Below are positions 16,418-25,200 of a DNA stretch of 64,000 nt, piece by piece. Under the pieces are notes generated by a model. That model saw only the letters and a list, made by a program, of their open reading frames with translations. It had not been told where the DNA came from and did no database searches. The first letter of the stretch is position 1. Every line of letters starts with the position of its first letter. The position numbers were made by a program, and so were the translations under genes. Origin of the DNA: Ulvibacterium sp965228935 (lineage in GTDB: Bacteria > Bacteroidota > Bacteroidia > Flavobacteriales > Flavobacteriaceae); contig NZ_OZ245846.1 in the NCBI RefSeq assembly GCF_965228935.1, positions 2,604,001-2,668,000 of the forward strand, given 5' to 3'.

Positions 16418-19400
16418 TTATCGCAGTTTATTGATCATAAAACTAGATTCGTCAGTACCGCTAAAATTCACGGTACCGGAATTTGCTTCCCTATACGTGA
16501 TAATGGATACCACGTCATTGGCACTTAATTGCAGAATTTCGTTTAGGTGAATACTCGAGTGGTCATGGCCACTGGCCCATCGGATATATCCTGAAGCGGC
16601 TATGGCCCCAATCGGTGTTCCGTTCACGGCAATACGGGCATTGACATTGGTCCTTTGTCTATTATTTCCCGAATTATTACCGACCAGGGACAAGTTGGCC
16701 CGTATATCATATCTTCCCGATTCCTTTACAATTAACGTATTTCCGCTTACCTGATACAGATTAGTCCCGTCGTCCACATAATCCTGAGTTCCAAAGATCG
16801 GTGCTACGGTTCCATTGGAGTTAAGATTGGTGCTTGTATTGGAGTTGGTCCAACGGCCTCCCAAATTTATTTTAAGATAAGCGCCACCATCCGTACCGGT
16901 TGTAATGGAATTATTCGAATCCGTTGAAGTTATTCCAATGGTAATATTGTTTCCGCCGGTAATGGAAATATCACCTGGGGTACCATCCGTGCTTAAAGTT
17001 TGATCATCAGAAGCTGGGTCCCCTGGATCCCCTTTATCTCCTTTGTCACCTTTCTCACCCTGGATCCCTTGTATCCCCTGGTCACCCTGGTCACCTTTTT
17101 CACCTTGGATACCCTGGTCGCCCTGGTCACCTTTCTCACCTTGGATACCCTGTATGCCCTGGTCTCCCTGATCACCCTTTTCACCTTGGATTCCCTGTAT
17201 ACCCTGGTCACCCTGATCTCCTTTCTCTCCCTGGATACCCTGAATACCTTGGTCGCCCTGATCTCCTTTCTCACCCTGGATACCCTGTATACCCTGGTCT
17301 CCCTGGTCGCCTTTTTCACCTTGGATACCCTGTATCCCCTGGTCTCCCTGGTCTCCTTTCTCGCCTTGGATACCCTGAATACCTTGGTCGCCCTGGTCTC
17401 CTTTCTCTCCTTGGATGCCCTGTATCCCTTGGTCCCCTTGGTCGCCTTTTTCTCCCTGTATACCCTGTATACCCTGTATGCCCTGGTCTCCCTGATCTCC
17501 TTTGTCACCTTTCTCACCTTGGATTCCCTGTATACCCTGGTCTCCCTGATCGCCTTTCTCTCCTTGGATGCCCTGGATACCTTGGTCACCCTGATCACCC
17601 TTTTCACCTTGGATCCCTTGTGGGCCTATGTCTCCTTGGTCACCTTTATCTCCCTGATCTCCTTTGTCGCCTTTCTCGCCCTGGATACCCTGTATGCCCT
17701 GGTCGCCCTGGTCACCTTTATCGCCCTGGTCACCTTTTTCACCTTGGATGCCCTGTATCCCTTGGTCTCCCTGGTCTCCTTTCTCGCCTTGGATGCCCTG
17801 TATACCTTGGTCGCCCTGGTCTCCTTTCTCGCCTTGGATTCCCTGTATGCCCTGGTCGCCCTGGTCTCCTTTTTCACCTTGGATTCCCTGTATGCCCTGG
17901 TCGCCCTGGTCGCCTTTCTCGCCTTGGATGCCCTGAATACCTTGGTCGCCCTGGTCTCCTTTTTCTCCCTGTATACCCTGAATACCTTGGTCGCCTTTCT
18001 CTCCTTGGATGCCCTGTATACCTTGGTCTCCCTGGTCTCCTTTTTCACCCTGTATACCCTGAATACCCTGGTCGCCCTGGTCGCCTTTTTCACCTTGGAT
18101 ACCCTGAATACCCTGGTCGCCCTGGTCGCCTTTTTCACCTTGGATACCCTGTATACCCTGGTCTCCCTGATCGCCTTTCTCTCCTTGGATGCCCTGGATA
18201 CCTTGGTCGCCCTGATCACCCTTTTCACCCTGGATCCCTTGTGGGCCTATGTCTCCTTGGTCACCTTTATCTCCCTGATCTCCTTTGTCGCCTTTCTCGC
18301 CCTGGATACCCTGTATGCCCTGGTCGCCTTTCTCACCTTGGATGCCCTGTATACCTTGATCGCCCTGGTCTCCTTTTTCACCCTGGATACCCTGTATGCC
18401 CTGGTCGCCCTGGTCACCTTTATCGCCCTGGTCGCCTTTCTCACCTTGGATACCCTGTATCCCTTGGTCGCCCTGGTCACCTTTTTCACCCTGGATACCC
18501 TGTATGCCCTGGTCTCCCTGATCGCCTTTCTCTCCTTGGATGCCCTGTATACCTTGGTCGCCCTGGTCGCCTTTCTCTCCTTGGATGCCCTGTATGCCCT
18601 GGTCACCCTGGTCTCCTTTTTCTCCCTGTATACCCTGAATACCTTGGTCGCCCTGGTCGCCTTTCTCTCCTTGGATACCTTGTATGCCTTGGTCTCCCTG
18701 ATCGCCTTTCTCTCCTTGGATGCCCTGAATACCTTGGTCGCCCTGGTCGCCTTTCTCTCCTTGGATGCCCTGTATACCCTGGTCTCCCTGGTCTCCTTTC
18801 TCTCCTTGGATTCCCTGTATGCCCTGGTCTCCCTGGTCTCCTTTTTCACCCTGGATACCCTGTATGCCCTGGTCGCCCTGGTCACCTTTATCGCCCTGGT
18901 CACCTTTTTCACCTTGGATACCCTGTATCCCTTGGTCTCCCTGGTCTCCTTTCTCGCCTTGGATGCCCTGTATGCCTTGGTCGCCCTGGTCTCCTTTCTC
19001 GCCTTGGATTCCCTGTATGCCCTGGTCGCCCTGGTCGCCTTTTTCACCTTGGATACCCTGAATACCTTGGTCTCCCTGATCGCCTTTCTCTCCTTGGATG
19101 CCCTGTATACCCTGGTCTCCCTGGTCACCTTTCTCTCCTTGGATGCCCTGTATGCCTTGATCTCCCTGGTCTCCTTTCTCGCCTTGGATACCCTGTATGC
19201 CCTGGTCGCCCTGGTCGCCTTTCTCTCCTTGGATACCTTGTATGCCCTGGTCGCCCTGGTCACCTTTATCGCCCTGGTCACCTTTCTCGCCTTGGATGCC
19301 CTGAATACCTTGGTCGCCCTGGTCTCCTTTCTCTCCTTGGATACCTTGTATGCCTTGATCTCCCTGGTCGCCTTTCTCTCCTTGGATGCCCTGGATACCC

Positions 19401-20890
19401 TGGTCGCCCTGGTCACCTTTCTCGCCTTGGATCCCTTGTGGGCCTATGTCTCCTTGGTCACCTTTATCGCCCTGGTCACCTTTTTCACCTTGGATACCCT
19501 GGTCACCTTTATCGCCCTGGTCACCTTTTTCACCTTGGATACCCTGTATCCCTTGGTCTCCCTGGTCTCCTTTCTCGCCTTGGATACCCTGTATCCCTTG
19601 GTCTCCCTGGTCTCCTTTCTCGCCTTGGATGCCCTGTATACCTTGGTCGCCCTGGTCTCCTTTTTCACCTTGGATTCCCTGTATGCCCTGGTCACCCTGG
19701 TCTCCTTTTTCACCTTGGATACCCTGAATACCTTGGTCACCCTGATCGCCTTTCTCGCCCTGGATGCCCTGTATGCCCTGGTCTCCCTGATCGCCTTTCT
19801 CGCCCTGGATACCCTGTATGCCCTGGTCGCCCTGGTCTCCTTTCTCGCCCTGGATGCCCTGTATGCCCTGGTCGCCTTTCTCTCCTTGGATTCCCTGTAT
19901 GCCCTGGTCGCCCTGGTCTCCTTTCTCTCCCTGGATGCCCTGTATCCCCTGGTCACCCTGGTCTCCTTTCTCGCCCTGTATGCCCTGGTCTCCCTGATCG
20001 CCTTTCTCGCCCTGGATACCCTGTATGCCCTGGTCGCCCTGGTCTCCTTTCTCGCCCTGGATGCCCTGTATGCCCTGGTCGCCTTTCTCTCCTTGGATTC
20101 CCTGTATGCCCTGGTCGCCCTGGTCTCCTTTCTCTCCCTGGATGCCCTGTATCCCCTGGTCACCCTGGTCTCCTTTCTCGCCCTGTATGCCCTGGTCTCC
20201 CTGGTCACCTTTCTCTCCTTGGATTCCCTGTATGCCCTGGTCTCCCTGATCGCCTTTCTCGCCCTGGATGCCCTGTATGCCCTGGTCTCCCTGATCGCCT
20301 TTTTCACCCTGGATACCCTGTATACCTTGATCTCCCTGATCACCCTTTTCACCTTGGATCCCTTGTGGGCCTATGTCTCCTTGGTCACCTTTATCTCCCT
20401 GATCTCCTTTGTCGCCTTTCTCACCTTGGATTCCCTGTATACCTTGGTCGCCCTGGTCTCCTTTTTCACCCTGGATGCCTTGGTCCCCCTGGTCGCCTTT
20501 CTCGCCTTGAATTCCTTGAGGACCGGTTAGATTTGAGGTCGTAAATGAGGTACCATCCGAATAGTTTATGCTAAACGTACCATTGCCATTATCCACAAAT
20601 GAAAAACTTCCGGTTTTACCGGAGCCATCACAGAGGTTGTTCCACTGTAAGCCGTTGAAGTAATGGATACACTGGGTATCCGTATTGTACACCATGGCTC
20701 CGTGTAGGGGAACAATACCTTGCATTTGTGAAGTGGAGACCCGGGTAAGTACCAAAGCTTTGTCCGTACTTTCCAGCTCTACGATGGAGGCCCCGTTGAT
20801 GGTGTTTGGGTTTTCTCCTATTTTTACCTGTGCCGTTGCGAAATTAACTCCTATAAATAGCAGTATCCATCCGAGTTTTTTAAAGTCCAT
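16418..20890 (-). CDS. Giant collagen-like secreted protein (390 Gly-X-Y triplets)
   Basis: A protein of 1490 residues. Order: signal peptide (1-20, FATAQ); an N-terminal domain (about 21-122) shared with the product at 22204-26343 (Q[VI]KIG...NP, VYNTDTQCIHYF, LCD); an uninterrupted collagen-like region (123-1292); and a C-terminal 198-residue domain whose beta-rich pattern (SGRYDIRANLSL, IAVNGTPIG, LSANDVVSIITY) resembles C1q/TNF-like trimeric heads. Triplets are almost only GIQ, GEK, GDQ and GDK, with GPQ, GDI and a single GDP as rarities, so it is nearly proline-free and very polar. KGD junctions recur and are known to stabilise triple helices by interchain salt bridges. Probably an extracellular trimeric fibre. 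No T9SS sorting domain is seen; its partner gene follows after four bases. Confidence 0.92.
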   Translation of the reverse strand: MDFKKLGWILLFIGVNFATAQVKIGENPNTINGASIVELESTDKALVLTRVSTSQMQGIVPLHGAMVYNTDTQCIHYFNGLQWNNLCDGSGKTGSFSFVDNGNGTFSINYSDGTSFTTSNLTGPQGIQGEKGDQGDQGIQGEKGDQGDQGIQGIQGEKGDKGDQGDKGDQGDIGPQGIQGEKGDQGDQGIQGIQGEKGDQGDQGIQGIQGEKGDQGDQGIQGIQGEKGDQGDQGIQGEKGDQGDQGIQGIQGEKGDQGDQGIQGIQGEKGDQGIQGIQGEKGDQGDQGIQGIQGEKGDQGDQGIQGEKGDQGDQGIQGIQGEKGDQGDQGIQGIQGEKGDQGIQGIQGEKGDQGDQGIQGIQGEKGDQGDQGIQGIQGEKGDQGDQGIQGIQGEKGDQGDQGIQGIQGEKGDQGDQGIQGIQGEKGDQGDQGIQGIQGEKGDQGDQGIQGIQGEKGDQGDKGDQGIQGEKGDQGDKGDQGDIGPQGIQGEKGDQGDQGIQGIQGEKGDQGDQGIQGIQGEKGDQGDQGIQGIQGEKGDQGDKGDQGDQGIQGIQGEKGDQGDQGIQGIQGEKGDQGDQGIQGIQGEKGDQGDQGIQGIQGEKGDQGDQGIQGIQGEKGDQGDQGIQGIQGEKGDQGDQGIQGIQGEKGDQGDQGIQGIQGEKGDQGDKGDQGDQGIQGIQGEKGDQGDQGIQGIQGEKGDQGDQGIQGIQGEKGDQGDQGIQGIQGEKGDQGDQGIQGIQGEKGDQGDQGIQGIQGEKGDQGDQGIQGIQGEKGDQGDQGIQGIQGEKGDQGDQGIQGIQGEKGDQGDQGIQGIQGEKGDQGDKGDQGDQGIQGIQGEKGDQGDQGIQGIQGEKGDQGIQGIQGEKGDKGDQGDKGDQGDIGPQGIQGEKGDQGDQGIQGIQGEKGDQGDQGIQGIQGEKGDQGDQGIQGIQGEKGDQGDQGIQGIQGEKGDQGDQGIQGIQGEKGDQGIQGIQGEKGDQGDQGIQGIQGEKGDQGDQGIQGIQGEKGDQGDQGIQGIQGEKGDQGDQGIQGIQGEKGDQGDQGIQGIQGEKGDQGDKGDQGDQGIQGIQGEKGDKGDQGDKGDQGDIGPQGIQGEKGDQGDQGIQGIQGEKGDQGDQGIQGIQGEKGDKGDQGDQGIQGIQGIQGEKGDQGDQGIQGIQGEKGDQGDQGIQGIQGEKGDQGDQGIQGIQGEKGDQGDQGIQGIQGEKGDQGDQGIQGIQGEKGDQGDQGIQGIQGEKGDQGDQGIQGIQGEKGDQGDQGIQGEKGDQGDQGIQGIQGEKGDKGDKGDPGDPASDDQTLSTDGTPGDISITGGNNITIGITSTDSNNSITTGTDGGAYLKINLGGRWTNSNTSTNLNSNGTVAPIFGTQDYVDDGTNLYQVSGNTLIVKESGRYDIRANLSLVGNNSGNNRQRTNVNARIAVNGTPIGAIAASGYIRWASGHDHSSIHLNEILQLSANDVVSIITYREANSGTVNFSGTDESSFMINKLR
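17015..20524 (-). repeat. Collagen-coding tandem repeat array (mainly 45-bp units)
   Basis: 3510 bases encode 390 Gly-X-Y triplets. The commonest unit is 45 bp (five triplets such as GDQGIQGIQGEKGDQ), with 36- and 27-bp variants and a rarer GDIGPQGIQ variant. A 207-bp block is duplicated head to tail (19791-19997 and from 19998). Wobble positions vary between units, so most copies are old, except for the 207-bp duplication. The repeat keeps long artificial ORFs open on the other strand. Confidence 0.95.
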
Positions 20891-20958
20891 TTGGCTATAA
20901 TTTGGGGGTCAATGGTATAATTTCCCGTAAAATTAAAGGACAAAGGGATGGAGGTTCC

Positions 20959-20991
20959 TAAAATGTTGTGTAGCCGCTATAAAATGTTGTG
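20959..20991 (-). promoter_or_regulatory. Direct-repeat operator candidate upstream of the collagen-like gene
   Basis: The 12-mer CACAACATTTTA (minus strand) occurs twice, at 20991-20980 and 20970-20959. The copies are exact and 21 bases apart, two helical turns. They lie 69-101 bases before the ATG at 20890. The arrangement (two direct half-sites per face of the helix) is typical of dimeric regulators such as LytTR proteins; the regulator is not identified. Confidence 0.45.
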
Positions 20992-21058
20992 AATAGAGTA
21001 GTGCCCGCAAATTACCTTAAAAAATGGCACTTAATCGATGTAGTGAAGTACGATTTTC

Positions 21059-22207
21059 TTATCGGGAGAGATACAAAAACCCTTGGAAATCAAGATTTAA
21101 GTCTTCCAAGGAAACAATGTAAAAATAGATTCCGATAGGGAGCCCTTTTTCCCGGGAAATGACCATATTATCCACATTGGAAAATCCATTGAACTCGTTT
21201 ACGTAGTTCCTTTTCTCGAATACTTTTAACCCGTTCCGATCATAGATCCGAAGGATATTATTGGGCGATTGTTCCAGTTCGGGAATGGTTAAAAAATCGT
21301 TTAGGCCATCACCATTGGGTGTAATCAGGTAGTTGTCCAAATCCAGTATATCCGTGGGTTCCCCTATAGCCCCGAAGGTGATGATCTCATAGTTGTCCGG
21401 AATAAACGGGGCGGATACCACAAAACCTTGACTCAGGTCACCTACTGCACCACCTTCCCCAAGACTTTCCCAACGCCCCGTACTTTTGTTCCACCCCACA
21501 GGAATAATTGTACCAATATCTTCCGTTAGTGCCCCGATATTACTACGCTCGTTCCAGCTGATACTAATGGTAGAGGACACATTGCCTACCAGACGCCAAA
21601 ATTCAGTGGTACTAATGGCACCCATGTCCCTAGGCCTGTTTTCCGTATCAAAACCTTCATTAAAAGAGATGGGATTATTGGGGTCTTCCAAAAAATAAGC
21701 GCATTTGGCAGAGGGATTGACCCCTTCGGAATTTAAGATCAAGGGACGTAATTGTTGGTTATCACCGATAGGGAAGGTAAAGTTTTGTTGGCTAATGACC
21801 TCGGCATAACCGTTGACCTTGGAGAAGTTTCCCTCACCGACGTAAAAGGCATCAGGCAGAAAATTATAGGTAATATCACTCTGATTTCGAGGGGTCAAAA
21901 AATCCCCGGAGATAAAGTTGGTGTTATTGCCATTGTCCAAGCCTACCTGTAGCAAAACCCCACTATCATTGGCCAGTTCCACGTCAAAAAACGAGGGAAT
22001 AAAGGCCCCGGAAACGGTAAGGGGTGCAAAACCATAGAATCCGGCCAGTCCAAGATTTTGATCAAAAGCGGAATCATTGATCAGATCTGTATGAAAGCCG
22101 AGTTGCCCTTGCTCGTGGATACGGATATTGCCACTGTTATAGAGCGCAGGCTGGGCCATAATCCCCAAGGTTTGTAAAAGAACAAGTATATAAAGGATTT
22201 TCTTCAC
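21059..22207 (-). CDS. T9SS type B sorted protein, partner of the 98-residue-repeat protein (module 1)
   Basis: A 382-residue protein with a signal peptide (MKKILYILVLLQTLGIMAQ) and a C-terminal type B sorting domain (TPNGDGLNDF at about residues 293-302, LRIYDRNGLKVFEK, GIYFYIVSL). The body between is homologous along its length to the 15247-16413 product, for example FHTDLINDSAFDQNLGLAGF against FHVNLINDGDLNQDVGLVGF. The start overlaps the stop of the upstream giant gene by four bases (ATGA), so the pair is translationally coupled. Surface-located by inference from the sorting domain. Confidence 0.9.
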   Translation of the reverse strand: MKKILYILVLLQTLGIMAQPALYNSGNIRIHEQGQLGFHTDLINDSAFDQNLGLAGFYGFAPLTVSGAFIPSFFDVELANDSGVLLQVGLDNGNNTNFISGDFLTPRNQSDITYNFLPDAFYVGEGNFSKVNGYAEVISQQNFTFPIGDNQQLRPLILNSEGVNPSAKCAYFLEDPNNPISFNEGFDTENRPRDMGAISTTEFWRLVGNVSSTISISWNERSNIGALTEDIGTIIPVGWNKSTGRWESLGEGGAVGDLSQGFVVSAPFIPDNYEIITFGAIGEPTDILDLDNYLITPNGDGLNDFLTIPELEQSPNNILRIYDRNGLKVFEKRNYVNEFNGFSNVDNMVISREKGLPIGIYFYIVSLEDLNLDFQGFLYLSR

Positions 22208-25200
22208 TCTTTGCTTTTGAAGGTTTTAAGTAGGGCCTTTATTTCCTGGATATCCTTTCGTAGCGCCTGGACTTCCTGGGCAAGCGTATCCTTTTCGTTT
22301 TGGAGCTGCTCGATCTTCTTTTCCTGGGCTATGGTATGAAGGAACAATTCCTCGATTTTTTCCAGGTTTTTAAGATTGGATTGACTCAAATTCCAAAACC
22401 CATCCGCTTTGGCCTGGGCAGCCGATTTGATACCCGGTAAATGATGGTTTTCCTTTACAAAGGCCTCGATTTCGTCTAGGCTTTTGAACTTATACTGGTC
22501 GTTTAAAGAAGAATAGCCTTTAAAATACTTTTGGAAGACGTAGTCTGGTGTTTGATCCACTAAGTCCCCGTTGGTTAAAATGTCGCCTTCTGCCAATATG
22601 TCGCCATCAACATGCAATTTTGCCGTGGGTGCAATACCGATTCCAACATTCTGACCGGCATCAATTCTCATAGCTTCTGTCCCTCCTGTAGAAAAAGCCA
22701 GTTGATCGGCTGCGGCTCTAAACATACCAGTGTTGCTGTCGTTGCCGGTGCTGAAGCTATATGCTGGTTCCGTTGCATTGCCTTCGGACGATGCAACACC
22801 TTCTGTTCTTATTTGGCCAGTTACATGTAACTTATTCGCGGGGTTATCAGTGCCGATTCCAAGCCTATCTAAAGTATTGTTCCAAAAAAGTTGTGCGTTA
22901 TTCTCCGTAGGCAATCCTGTGCCATTTTCAGCAAAAAAGATAGACCCTGCTGTGCCTGTAATATTTCCGTTGTCCGCTGCCGGCACCCATGTGGTCGTCG
23001 CGTTGTCCCATTTGAGCACCTGTCCGTCGGCGGCCCCCATCTGGTTCAGGTCCTCGGCGAGTATGGTCGCGTTGGCGATATTGTCCGCCGTCACGGCGTT
23101 TGCCGCGAGCTGTGCGTTGCCGATCCCGAGCGGTGCGACCTGTACGTTGTCGCCTGAGAGCTGTAGGGTCGTCCCGTCCACGTTGACATCGTATCCGTTG
23201 GCGGAATCGAAGTCGGACAGCCCGTCGTTGGCGTCTGTATCGGTCACCGCCGCCCCTCCGGTGGCGTCAGCGGCGGGCGCCCATGTGGTCGTCGCGTTGT
23301 CCCATTTGAGCACCTGTCCGTCCGCGGCCCCCATCTGGTTCAGGTCCTCGGCGAGTATGGTCGCGTTGGCGATCTTGTCGGCGGTCACGGCGTTGGCTGC
23401 GAGCTGTGCGTTTCCTATGCCCAAGAGCGCCACCTGTACGTTGTCCCCTGCGAGCTCTAGGGTGGCCCCGTCCACGTTGACGTCGTATCCGTTGGCGGAA
23501 TCGAAGTCGGATAGCCCGTCGTTGGCATCGGTATCGGTCACCGCCGCCCCTCCGGTGGCGTCAGCGGCGGGCGCCCATGTGGTCGTCGCGTTGTCCCATT
23601 TGAGCACCTGTCCGTCGGCGGCCCCCATCTGGTTCAGGTCCTCGGCGAGTATGGTTGCGTTTGCGATCTTGTCGGCGGTCACGGCGTTGGCTGCGAGCTG
23701 TGCGTTTCCTATGCCCAAGAGCGCCACCTGTACGTTGTCCCCTGCGAGCTCTAGGGTGGCCCCGTCCACGTTGACGTCGTATCCGTTGGCGGAATCGAAG
23801 TCGGATAGCCCGTCGTTGGCATCGGTATCGGTCACCGCCGCCCCTCCTGTGGCATCGGCAGCCGGCACCCATGTGGTCGTCGCGTTGTCCCATTTGAGCA
23901 CCTGTCCGTCGGCGGCCCCCATCTGGTTCAGGTCCTCGGCGAGTATGGTTGCGTTTGCGATCTTGTCGGCGGTCACGGCGTTGGCTGCGAGCTGTGCGTT
24001 TCCTATGCCCAAGAGCGCCACCTGTACGTTGTCCCCTGCGAGCTCTAGGGTGGCCCCGTCCACGTTGACGTCGTATCCGTTGGCGGAATCGAAGTCGGAT
24101 AGCCCGTCGTTGGCATCGGTATCGGTCACCGCCGCCCCTCCTGTGGCATCGGCAGCCGGCACCCATGTGGTCGTCGCGTTGTCCCATTTGAGCACCTGTC
24201 CGTCGGCGGCCCCCATCTGGTTCAGGTCCTCGGCGAGTATGGTTGCGTTTGCGATCTTGTCGGCGGTCACGGCGTTGGCTGCGAGCTGTGCGTTTCCTAT
24301 GCCCAAGAGCGCCACCTGTACGTTGTCCCCTGCGAGCTCTAGGGTGGCCCCGTCCACGTTGACGTCGTATCCGTTGGCGGAATCGAAGTCGGATAGCCCG
24401 TCGTTGGCATCGGTATCGGTCACCGCCGCCCCTCCTGTGGCATCGGCAGCCGGCACCCATGTGGTCGTCGCGTTGTCCCATTTGAGCACCTGTCCGTCGG
24501 CGGCCCCCATCTGGTTCAGATCCTCGGCGAGTATGGTTGCGTTTGCGATCTTGTCGGCGGTCACGGCGTTGGCTGCGAGCTGTGCGTTTCCTATGCCCAA
24601 GAGCGCCACCTGAAATTCATCGCCTAGTGTCCCGTCTCCCGTAATGGTAGTCTGGTCTGCAAGCTCTGTTGTTCCCACACCCGTTAGGTCTACCCAGGTA
24701 ACTGCCGTACCGGCCCCATTTGTACGTAGGATTTGATTAGGCGCACCGGGAGCTATTTTGGCGTCGGTAACATTGGCATCAAGAATCTTCGGTGTGGTTA
24801 TACCATTGTCTAATACTTGCAAAGGGGTAGCAACGCCATCCCCCACTATAGTAACCCCATCAGAATTAACAGCACCGCCTGTACCAGTAGGAAGGTCATC
24901 CCAAACTACATTTCCCGTACCCAACTCGGTTCTTAAAAATTGGCCCAAAACTGCTGAAGGTTCTATTTTAAATGGATCCGCGTTTGTTCCGATACCGGTA
25001 ATCGTGATTCCATCCGCTTCCTCAGTAGATCCGGTGGTGGCCGGTAAATCTACCCAGGTGACTGCCGTACCTCCGGCATTCGTCCTTAGAATTTGATTCG
25101 CTGCCCCTGGAGCTATTTTGGTATCGGTAACATTGGCGTTCACTATGTTAACCGTTTGTACGGCATTATTGGCAAGTTTCGCATTATCTATGGCGTTATC

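Noticed and set aside
17000..20544. Very long plus-strand ORFs (over 900 and over 1100 codons) opposite the collagen-like gene
   Set aside because: They are by-products of the 45-bp repeat: the periodic sequence has no stops in these frames and the predicted proteins are low-complexity (Leu/Pro/Ser repeats) with no start context or signal.
22730..24613. Plus-strand ORF of 627 codons and a second minus-strand frame of 306 codons in the 294-bp repeat
   Set aside because: The period is a multiple of three and the array is G+C-rich, so all frames stay open. The real frame has a signal peptide, homologous N-terminus and a coiled-coil end; the others have none.
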